NCBI GenBank assembly: GCA_025922795.1
Contig: JAICHC010000193.1
Span: 1 to 5,979 of the forward strand
Reading direction: 5' to 3'
Origin: Candidatus Binatia bacterium
Lineage (GTDB): Bacteria > Desulfobacterota_B > Binatia > UBA9968
Length of the DNA stretch: 5,979 bases
A program made the position numbers and the translations under genes. Below the pieces are notes generated by a model. That model made no database searches. It worked only from the letters and a program-made list of their open reading frames with translations, and was not told the DNA's origin. The stretch's first letter is position 1; every line of letters starts with the position of its first letter. Positions 1-5,220 of the stretch are shown here, one piece after another.

Positions 1-851
1 ATCTCGTGGGGCGGATCAATCCCCAGACCGGCGAAATGTGGGAGTACACCTTGCCGGAAGGGGCAAAGCCACACACTGTGACTCCGGATCAGCAGGGCAA
101 CATCTGGTACATGGGCAATGGCAACGGAACGATCGGCAAGCTCGATCCGCGAACCGCCATGATCAGCGAATATAAAATGCCCGATCCCGCCGCCCGTGAT
201 CCTCACACGGCGATCTTCGACAGGAAGGGGAATTTGTGGTTCACGTTGCAGCAAAGCAATATGGTGGGTCGACTGATTCCGGCAACGGGTGAGATCAAGC
301 TGGTCACGATGCCGACGCCGAAATCCCGGCCTTACGGCATCCAGCTGAGTTCGGAAGGCATCCTCTGGGTAGCTTGCAACGGCAGCAACTGCTTGGTCAG
401 AATTAATCCGGAGACGATGGAGCCGCGGGTTTATTCTTTGCCCAATCCGAAGACGACTGTCCGACGACTCGATTTCGCAAGCGATGGCATGATCTGGTAT
501 GGCAATTCTTCGCAGGGCCGTCTCGGTCGGTTGGATCCGAAAACGGGTCAGGTCAAAGAATGGCCCTCTCCGAGCGGGCCGCATTCCCACCCCTATGCCG
601 TCGCGGTCGTGGACGATATCGTCTGGTATAATGAGTCGGGCCAGAGACCGGATACGCTTGTGCGATTCGACCCGAAGACAGAGCGATTCCAGAGTTGGGC
701 CATTCCTTCCGGGGGTATTTACGCCGGCATCGTGAGACACATGAGACCGACGCAGGAAGGCAACCTATTGATCCATCAAAGCAGTACCAACCGCATCATT
801 TTAGTCACGCTCAAACGTCGAAGCGCACGCGGCGCGAAGGCTGCATCGTGA
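1..851 (+). CDS. Vgb-like (streptogramin lyase family) beta-propeller protein, 5'-truncated
   Basis: This is the C-terminal part of a beta-propeller protein; the start lies left of the window. A GTG at 6 could be read as a start, but the reading frame is open from base 3, and the residues there (Leu-Val-Gly-Arg-Ile-Asn-Pro) match an internal repeat seen again near residue 86 (Met-Val-Gly-Arg-Leu), so that valine is internal. Counting from it, 281 residues remain. Repeats of about 43-44 residues follow the pattern G-N-I/L-W, then G-R-L-D-P-x-T-G, then a short strand ending in Leu/Met-Pro. The turn motifs are at residues 31-34, 75-78, 118-121, 161-164, 204-207 and a degenerate 252-255. The visible part thus holds about six blades of a probable seven. 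This fits the Vgb/SMP-30-like propeller superfamily. True Vgb linearises streptogramin B, but most relatives have unknown substrates and I could not place the Vgb catalytic residues. The gene ends 69 bases before the next one and may be cotranscribed with it. Confidence 0.85.
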   Translation, partial: LVGRINPQTGEMWEYTLPEGAKPHTVTPDQQGNIWYMGNGNGTIGKLDPRTAMISEYKMPDPAARDPHTAIFDRKGNLWFTLQQSNMVGRLIPATGEIKLVTMPTPKSRPYGIQLSSEGILWVACNGSNCLVRINPETMEPRVYSLPNPKTTVRRLDFASDGMIWYGNSSQGRLGRLDPKTGQVKEWPSPSGPHSHPYAVAVVDDIVWYNESGQRPDTLVRFDPKTERFQSWAIPSGGIYAGIVRHMRPTQEGNLLIHQSSTNRIILVTLKRRSARGAKAAS

Positions 852-920
852 AATAAATATCGGCTCGGCATGAGTTCTTACATTCCTGCTGGGGATAAAT
901 TTTGATCGGAAAGGAAGTTT

Positions 921-1814
921 ATGTTTTCAAAAGCGCCGACCAAGATAAAGATTCATCCGACCGGCATGCGCCTTCACGAGTGGATTTGTCTCGAGGAAGG
1001 TCTTTTTGAACAGGAAGGGCTCGACGTCGAGGTGCTCTGGGGCGTGGTTCACAATAAGATGCGAGCTTGGCAAGACGGTGAACAGGGGTATAAAAAGCGT
1101 CCCCAGGATATTCCGTTTCTCGAAAACGAACAGGTCATCACCAACGCCTGCGCTTGGGGCAGCATCTGCAATGCGGGCGCGGGCATGGGGAAATTTGTGC
1201 CGGACGCATTCGGCATCCCACGACACGCGATCTTTGTCCGGCCGGAGTCTTCGATCCTCAAGCCGGAAGACTTGAAAGACGTTCCTATCTCGGTCGGTTA
1301 CATGGCTGGCAGTCACTACAACGTGCCTTTTCGGCTCGAGAAGTATGTTCCCCTGGAGCATATCAAGATCGCCCCAGTCGGTGGGCATGGCAAGCGCCTC
1401 GAAGTCTTGCTCAACAAGGAAGTTGAGGCGGCAAGCCTGCTCGATCCTGAGATCTACATGGCGGAAGAGCTGGGGCTAAGAAAGATCATGGGCGGTGAGT
1501 TCAACACCTTGTGGTGGGTGGATGAACGCTACGATCCTGCGGTCCTGCGGGCATTCTTTAAGGCGCTTGATAAAGCCGAGCGAGCACTGACAAGAGACTT
1601 GGACAAGTATTTGCCGTTGTGGAAGTACAGCATACCGCCGGAGTTCCAGAATCGCGCATGGCGGTTCGAAACTTGGGGACCGGGAGAGCGCTTTGTCTTC
1701 CAGCCTTTCCCGAAAGAGGAGTATACAAAGGTGCTAGCCGCCATGGACCGATGGGGATTCGGGCCTCACATGCAGGAGCGCAACTACGATCACCTCGTGC
1801 TCGCGCTCCGGTAG
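921..1814 (+). CDS. Periplasmic-binding-fold (NMT1/SsuA-like) protein without signal peptide
   Basis: The 297-residue product resembles the periplasmic-binding type 2 superfamily, near the NMT1/THI5 and SsuA/TauA solute-binding proteins. Visible features are the N-terminal strand and helix (residues 8-40, with E-E-G-L-F-E-Q-E-G-L-D-V at 25-36), a hinge-type segment R-P-E-S-S-I-L-K-P-E-D-L-K (107-119) followed by a strand and G-S-H-Y (130-133), and a typical C-terminal helical lobe. The start has a clear ribosome site, AAGGAAG at 911-917, three bases before the ATG. There is no hydrophobic leader, and an in-frame TGA at 903-905 rules out an N-terminal extension, so the protein should stay in the cytoplasm. 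It may be a transporter receptor exported by another route or one that has lost its leader, or a cytosolic enzyme using this fold, as in 4,5-dihydroxyphthalate decarboxylase (Pht5) or Thi5. The Thi5 Cys-rich motif is absent. No ABC permease or ATPase is in view. The fold assignment is fairly sure; the function is not. Confidence 0.8.
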   Translation: MFSKAPTKIKIHPTGMRLHEWICLEEGLFEQEGLDVEVLWGVVHNKMRAWQDGEQGYKKRPQDIPFLENEQVITNACAWGSICNAGAGMGKFVPDAFGIPRHAIFVRPESSILKPEDLKDVPISVGYMAGSHYNVPFRLEKYVPLEHIKIAPVGGHGKRLEVLLNKEVEAASLLDPEIYMAEELGLRKIMGGEFNTLWWVDERYDPAVLRAFFKALDKAERALTRDLDKYLPLWKYSIPPEFQNRAWRFETWGPGERFVFQPFPKEEYTKVLAAMDRWGFGPHMQERNYDHLVLALR

Positions 1815-1897
1815 GGACACGGCCGCAAGCCAGGCCGGTGTGATCGTCGTGAGCTTATCAATGCAGTGAATCGTCGGGAGGTCAAAGGAGACCGTCC

Positions 1898-3055
1898 ATG
1901 TGGAACGGGATGAAGGTCATCGACGCTGATGCGCATATGCACGAGCCCCAATATCTGTGGGAGCGTTATGTGGAGCCGAAGTTCCGGGATCGAGTTCCCA
2001 AAGTCGCTTTCATGGATGGTGTATTCATGGTCTACGAGCCGGATGGAAAAATCATTCCCAAAGGAGATCTTCAGCTCCGGCCGCCGCCGAGCGCTTGGGA
2101 GGTGTTGGAACAGAAGTATGGGGAAGCCTATCATCAGTGGTGGTCCCCTGAGATTCGACTCAAAGACATGGATCAGTTCGGTTGGGACATCCAAGTCTTG
2201 CTCCCCACCGGTAACAACGGCAACTTCGCATATCGCGTGGCATTGACGGATGTGGAGCTCGGCTCCGCCATGTGCCGCGCATACAACAACTGGTGCCACG
2301 AGTACTGCGGTGCCGATCCCAAACGGCTCAAGTTTGTCGCTGTGCTACCCGGTTCGGATGTTGCTGAGATGGTGAAAGAAGCTCGCCGTGCGGTCGTTGA
2401 GCTGGGAGCGGTATCGGTGCGCAATCCTTTTCTACCTATCGGTAAGTATCTGCACGAGCCGGAGTACGATGCGCTGTGGCATCTAGCGTGCGAGCTCGAC
2501 TTTCCCATTTCGGCCCACGGCGAGTACCGCCAACGCCGTTTTCATCCGTTTCGACAATTAGAAGGCGAGCGGCGCGGAGATATAGAGCTTGCGCTCCGCG
2601 GGCTAGACCATGCGCTGGGATTTCCTTGCGACAACATGACCACCCTCGGCCATTTCATTTTCACCGGCATGCTCGAGCGCTTTCCGAAATTGCGGCTGGC
2701 TATTCTCGAATCCAACGCCGGCTGGCTGCCCTTTTGGCTCGGGCGAATGGACGATCACACTCATGGGCGCAACAGCGTCATGGGAAAGTCGGATAAGCTG
2801 CGAATGCTTCCGAGCGAGTACTTCATGCGCCAATGCATGATCTCATGCGACAGCGACGAGCGCGCGCTGAAATACGTGGTGGACGACTTAAAAGGCGAGA
2901 ACATTGTCTGGAACACCGACTATCCGCACCCCGACGCGATTGATCCAAAGCGCGCGCTTCCCGACCTTGATGCTCAACCCATCCCTGACGAGGCTAAGCG
3001 CAAGATACTTTGGAATAACGCCGTTAAGCTTTTCGGTCCGCGGATTCTCGATTGA
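1898..3055 (+). CDS. Amidohydrolase family 2 (ACMSD-like) metal-dependent hydrolase/decarboxylase
   Basis: The 385-residue product has the amidohydrolase-2 pattern (TIM barrel, one divalent metal). Residues 9-16 read D-A-D-A-H-M-H-E and give the first-strand His-x-His pair (H13, H15). H207 sits in I-S-A-H-G, H252 in L-G-H-F, and D341 in W-N-T-D-Y-P-H-P-D. These correspond in order to the His, His, His, His and Asp of ACMSD-type enzymes. Also typical are G-M-L-E-R-F-P-K-L-R (257-266) and E-S-N-A-G-W-L-P (271-278). All expected metal and catalytic positions seem present, so the enzyme is probably active. Family members decarboxylate aromatic or muconate-semialdehyde acids or hydrate ring-fission products; the substrate here cannot be read from sequence. 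The ribosome site AAGGAG at 1885-1890 has a 7-base spacer to the ATG. The gene follows the binding-fold gene by 83 bases, which suggests an operon. There is no signal peptide, so the enzyme is cytoplasmic. Confidence 0.93.
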   Translation: MWNGMKVIDADAHMHEPQYLWERYVEPKFRDRVPKVAFMDGVFMVYEPDGKIIPKGDLQLRPPPSAWEVLEQKYGEAYHQWWSPEIRLKDMDQFGWDIQVLLPTGNNGNFAYRVALTDVELGSAMCRAYNNWCHEYCGADPKRLKFVAVLPGSDVAEMVKEARRAVVELGAVSVRNPFLPIGKYLHEPEYDALWHLACELDFPISAHGEYRQRRFHPFRQLEGERRGDIELALRGLDHALGFPCDNMTTLGHFIFTGMLERFPKLRLAILESNAGWLPFWLGRMDDHTHGRNSVMGKSDKLRMLPSEYFMRQCMISCDSDERALKYVVDDLKGENIVWNTDYPHPDAIDPKRALPDLDAQPIPDEAKRKILWNNAVKLFGPRILD

Positions 3056-3181
3056 TGCGGTAGCGAGTCCCTGCTCCATTCGATTTTAACCAGCAGCCGC
3101 GAGCCTTTGGCGTGAATCGTTGTTGGAATTTCTCAAAACCTGCACGTTCTCCATAAAGTGCGAAACGCTTGAGCGAAGCGC

Positions 3182-3193
3182 AACGGCTTGAAC
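3182..3193 (+). repeat. 12-base motif AACGGCTTGAAC, copy 1
   Basis: This copy ends 31 bases before the start of the single-domain VOC gene at 3225. An identical copy lies upstream of the other VOC gene, and a 9-base core lies upstream of the TctC-like gene. Confidence 0.35.
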
Positions 3194-3224
3194 CTAAAAT
3201 CAAACTAAGCGAGGTCAAGAGCCC

Positions 3225-3635
3225 ATGGCAACAAAAGCTCTCGCAGAACGATTCGACCACATCGTCCTCACGGTCAAAGACATTGCAGAGACCACAAAGT
3301 TCTACGAGCGGGCTCTCGGCTTCGAAAGGGAAATTTTTCAGGGGTCGGACGGGCGGCCGCGGTATGCATTGCGCTTCGGTAATCAAAAGATCAATCTCCA
3401 GGACCGCACCACCGATACTGCGAACAAGGCTCAAACCCCGACATTCGGCTCGGGCGACTTCTGTGTTATCGCGGCCTTTCCTCTGGAACAGGTCCTCGCC
3501 CATCTGCGCGCCGAGAATATCGCGATTGTCGCCGGCCCGGTTAGCCGAAGGGGCGCCGTTGGATCGATGCGGTCCGTTTATTTCCGCGACCTCGATGGCA
3601 ACCTAGTGGAAGTCTCGGAGTACATCAACGCTTGA
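3225..3635 (+). CDS. VOC family (glyoxalase/bleomycin-resistance-fold) protein
   Basis: The 136-residue product is a single vicinal-oxygen-chelate domain made of two beta-alpha-beta-beta-beta halves. The first half starts with F-D-H-I-V-L-T-V (residues 10-17) and runs to F-G-N-Q-K-I-N-L (51-58). The second starts with G-S-G-D-F-C-V-I (75-82) and ends with F-R-D-L-D-G-N-L-V-E-V (120-130). Expected metal ligands are H12 and E129. At residue 59, where many relatives of this subgroup carry His (K-I-N-L-H), this protein has Gln, which may still bind metal as in some glyoxalases. The full length and both closing motifs suggest an intact gene. The ribosome site is GAGGT at 3211-3215 with a 9-base spacer. 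It lies 169 bases after the amidohydrolase gene, and I see no convincing promoter in that gap, so read-through is possible. Glyoxalase, dioxygenase-like or resistance roles cannot be told apart from the sequence. Confidence 0.9.
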   Translation: MATKALAERFDHIVLTVKDIAETTKFYERALGFEREIFQGSDGRPRYALRFGNQKINLQDRTTDTANKAQTPTFGSGDFCVIAAFPLEQVLAHLRAENIAIVAGPVSRRGAVGSMRSVYFRDLDGNLVEVSEYINA

Positions 3636-3641
3636 TCACTG

Positions 3642-3746
3642 ATGTTCGCCAACAAAGTCGAGCGCACACATCTCGGCGGAAGCCCGTGCTTGTATTCTCG
3701 CATCGCGGAGGAAATTTCCAAAGCGACGGTCGAGCGCGGCCGTTGA
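3642..3746 (+). CDS. Possible 34-residue small ORF (doubtful)
   Basis: An ATG-to-TGA frame of 34 codons starts 6 bases after the VOC stop codon. The peptide is mixed and charged, contains one Cys, and shows no membrane segment or motif I recognise. No Shine-Dalgarno sequence precedes it, so translation would need coupling to the upstream gene. Its position between a stop codon and the hairpin at 3777-3806 would suit a small downstream cistron, a decayed gene end, or plain non-coding sequence. It is listed only because nothing else explains these bases. Confidence 0.12.
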   Translation: MFANKVERTHLGGSPCLYSRIAEEISKATVERGR

Positions 3747-3776
3747 CACCAATGCTTCGTTAGCCTTGTGTGAATT

Positions 3777-3806
3777 CACCGCGGCAGTTCAGGCATTGCC
3801 GCGGTG
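3777..3806. terminator. Perfect hairpin between convergent genes, candidate bidirectional terminator
   Basis: The arms CACCGCGGCA (3777-3786) and TGCCGCGGTG (3797-3806) are perfect reverse complements around a 10-base loop. The hairpin sits between the plus-strand VOC gene (ends 3635) and the minus-strand TctC-like gene (ends 3840), 33 bases past the latter's stop. The stem is GC-rich and should be stable in RNA from either strand. Neither side has a proper T run (TTGGTGGTT on plus, AATTCACAC on minus), so it may stop polymerase only partly or may protect 3' ends. Confidence 0.5.
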
Positions 3807-3839
3807 TTGGTGGTTAGGAGATTCAAGTTCGGCGAGATT

Positions 3840-4904
3840 TTAACGAGCGGGAAGCGGAACATTTTGGGCCATCTTCTTGTAAAGGGCGATGGTTTCGGCG
3901 TCCCGAGGGATATCTTTGATCGCGGCGTCGACTTCTTCGCCGGTGAGGGGCGTGGGATCGCTGCCCATGAGCTTTTTGAATTCCTTGGGGAATCCCGGGT
4001 CCTTGAATGTTTTCGCCATCGCGGCGCGCAGAGTTTTGACGATGTCATCCGGAGTTCCCGGAGGCAGTACATAGGGCCAGCGTGGATAAAGAAAATTTCG
4101 GAACAAGCTGATTAACTGACGATCCTTTTGATTTTTGGCGAGGGTGTCGAGATCGGGAACGTCGGCGAAGCGCGGGTGGAATTTGCCTCGCGGGATGGTG
4201 AGGGTTGCGTGGATATTGAATTGTCCTTTTTCCAGGGCCTCGCGATTTCTGCGCACCACCGTATCCGCGCTGTTGGCCCTCGCGTCAACCTCGCCGCGCG
4301 CCAGGGCCACGTCGAGCTCCGGACCGCCGAAACCGACGACCATTTTAGGATCTTTGATTCCAAGAATGTATGCGAAGATCCGGCCGCTGACGTAAACAGC
4401 ATGCCCGACGGTTTGCGCGCCAATTCGTACAGCAGAGGCGGCGCGCAGTCTTTCCAAGCTGTCAAACCCGGCATCCTTTCGGCTCAGGAAGACGTACGGA
4501 TCGCCGCTCTCCGTTGAGCCCAAATAAATCAGCTTATCGAGATCGTACTGCACCCCTGGCATGCCCAAAATCGGACCTGTGGCGAGACCCGATCCGACCG
4601 CCGTGATCGTAAGCCCGTCCGGCTTGGCTGTGGTATAGGCGTGGTTCACGGCTTTCATTCCCGCTGCGCCGGGCATGTTCTCGATGATGATCTTCGGCCG
4701 TCCGGGAATGTACTTTTCGAGAAATGGGATCAGGGAACGCGCCTGCATGTCACCCGAACCACCCGGCCGCCCGCCGCGCAGAATGGTAATCGTTTTACCC
4801 TCGAAGTAATGACTCTGGGCTACCGCTTGACCGGTAGCCGGACCAATGAATGCGATGATTAGTATCAAGACGAATTTCGACATCGACCGGATTCCACAAC
4901 TCAT
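3840..4904 (-). CDS. TctC/Bug-family tripartite tricarboxylate transporter substrate-binding protein
   Basis: The 354-residue product is an exported solute receptor of the Bug/TctC family. Residues 1-29 form a Sec signal peptide: a basic start (R6, K10), a hydrophobic stretch at 11-23 and a likely cut after A-V-A (27-29). The mature part opens with the family pattern: F-E-G-K-T-I-T-I, G-G-R-P-G-G-S-G-D (44-52), I-P-G-R-P (66-70), N-M-P-G-A-A-G (76-82) and K-P-D-G (94-97). Later come G-G-P-E-L-D-V-A-L-A-R-G-E-V-D-A (193-208) and P-P-G-T-P (281-285). The frame is open up to an ATG at 5108, but the start at 4904 is preferred: GGAGGT lies 6 bases upstream, the signal peptide begins there, and a good promoter lies inside the longer version. 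Such receptors bind carboxylates or aromatic acids and feed a TctA/TctB membrane pair; neither is in view, so this may be an orphan receptor. The ligand is unknown. Confidence 0.93.
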   Translation of the reverse strand: MSCGIRSMSKFVLILIIAFIGPATGQAVAQSHYFEGKTITILRGGRPGGSGDMQARSLIPFLEKYIPGRPKIIIENMPGAAGMKAVNHAYTTAKPDGLTITAVGSGLATGPILGMPGVQYDLDKLIYLGSTESGDPYVFLSRKDAGFDSLERLRAASAVRIGAQTVGHAVYVSGRIFAYILGIKDPKMVVGFGGPELDVALARGEVDARANSADTVVRRNREALEKGQFNIHATLTIPRGKFHPRFADVPDLDTLAKNQKDRQLISLFRNFLYPRWPYVLPPGTPDDIVKTLRAAMAKTFKDPGFPKEFKKLMGSDPTPLTGEEVDAAIKDIPRDAETIALYKKMAQNVPLPAR

Positions 4905-4910
4905 GCTTTT

Positions 4911-4916
4911 ACCTCC
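4911..4916 (-). promoter_or_regulatory. Ribosome binding site that decides the TctC-like start
   Basis: GGAGGT on the minus strand is followed by a 6-base spacer and ATG at 4904. It is a near-perfect Shine-Dalgarno sequence directly before the residues that form the signal peptide, which argues against the upstream ATG at 5108. Confidence 0.8.
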
Positions 4917-4944
4917 GCCATTGCTCAAGATCTTTGACCGGCGC

Positions 4945-4953
4945 TTCAAGCCG
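4945..4953 (-). repeat. 9-base core CGGCTTGAA of the shared motif, copy 3
   Basis: On the minus strand the core ends 40 bases before the TctC-like start at 4904, in the transcribed leader if the promoter at 5016-5044 is correct. Only the core matches the other two copies. Confidence 0.25.
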
Positions 4954-5015
4954 CGTCCACTTTGCGGCGCGTCGACTGCCAGAATGGCTGCCGAGTTGCT
5001 CGACCGCCTTAACCT

Positions 5016-5044
5016 CTTACAGCGAAAACGGTCGGCTAAGTCAA
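5016..5044 (-). promoter_or_regulatory. Candidate sigma-70 promoter for the TctC-like gene
   Basis: Reading the minus strand, TTGACT (5044 to 5039) is a 5/6 match to the -35 box and TGTAAG (5021 to 5016) a 4/6 match to the -10 box, with an ideal 17-base spacer. Transcription would start near 5009, leaving a leader of about 105 bases before the ATG at 4904. This is sequence match only. Confidence 0.45.
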
Positions 5045-5064
5045 CACCGGCGGGTAGAATGTTT

Positions 5065-5080
5065 GCAGTCATGAGACTGC
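5065..5080. promoter_or_regulatory. 16-bp dyad GCAGTC-N4-GACTGC, candidate operator
   Basis: Two perfect 6-base arms (5065-5070 and 5075-5080) flank ATGA. The centre, about 5072.5, lies almost exactly midway between the two divergent -35 boxes (5039-5044 and 5099-5104). That is about 62-64 bases upstream of both predicted transcription starts, a usual place for an activator site. A direct repeat, GAATGT, flanks it at 5057-5062 and 5084-5089. The regulator is unknown and no regulator gene is in the window. Confidence 0.4.
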
Positions 5081-5098
5081 TCGGAATGTCCGTTCTGC

Positions 5099-5127
5099 TT
5101 GACACCATTTCATTGGTTTCGTACCGT
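5099..5127 (+). promoter_or_regulatory. Weak candidate promoter for the two-domain VOC gene
   Basis: A perfect TTGACA (5099-5104) is followed after 17 bases by TACCGT (5122-5127). That -10 box matches at only three positions, although these are the most conserved (T1, A2, T6). The start would be near 5134, about 87 bases before the ATG. The poor -10 box would suit a promoter that needs an activator. Confidence 0.3.
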
Positions 5128-5181
5128 CACGGATAAGGAAAGATCTCCGCTCAGCAATTGAATGCAACCGAAATCGAGATG

Positions 5182-5193
5182 AACGGCTTGAAC
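5182..5193 (+). repeat. 12-base motif AACGGCTTGAAC, copy 2
   Basis: This copy is identical to that at 3182-3193 and ends 27 bases before the ATG at 5221, in almost the same place relative to its gene as copy 1. Confidence 0.35.
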
Positions 5194-5220
5194 TCTTCAG
5201 AAAGTTAAAAGGAGTTTCCG

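Larger units (their letters stand above)
4905..5220. other. Divergent intergenic control region
   Basis: These 316 bases separate the minus-strand TctC-like gene from the plus-strand VOC gene. They hold a candidate promoter for each side, a 16-bp dyad between the two -35 boxes, and two copies of the short motif CGGCTTGAA, one near each gene start. Open frames cross the region on both strands, but none has a ribosome site or a recognisable product, so I read it as non-coding control DNA. Confidence 0.6.

Noticed and set aside
6..8. GTG as the start codon of the first gene
   Set aside because: The frame is open to the window edge and this valine falls inside a propeller repeat that recurs later in the protein, so it is internal.
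927..1388. 153-codon minus-strand frame
   Set aside because: It is antisense to the binding-fold gene and has no family resemblance or ribosome site that I can see.
1817..1841. Imperfect hairpin (ACACGGCC / GGCCGGTGT) after the binding-fold gene
   Set aside because: It has a bulge, an 8-base loop and no T run, and sits inside a likely operon; it could arise by chance.
1790..2299. 169-codon minus-strand frame
   Set aside because: It is antisense to the well-supported amidohydrolase; the open frame follows from codon bias on the other strand.
3166..3180. Small stem CGCTT-N5-AAGCG upstream of the VOC gene
   Set aside because: Five base pairs with no T run is too weak to call an attenuator or terminator.
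3743..3771. TTGACA as a promoter after the VOC gene
   Set aside because: The -10 position 17 bases on reads TTGTGT, a poor match, and no plus-strand gene follows before the convergent gene.
4846..5136. 96-codon plus-strand frame across the divergent region
   Set aside because: It overlaps the TctC-like signal peptide and both candidate promoters, has no ribosome site, and its product is Arg/Leu-rich without a recognisable motif.
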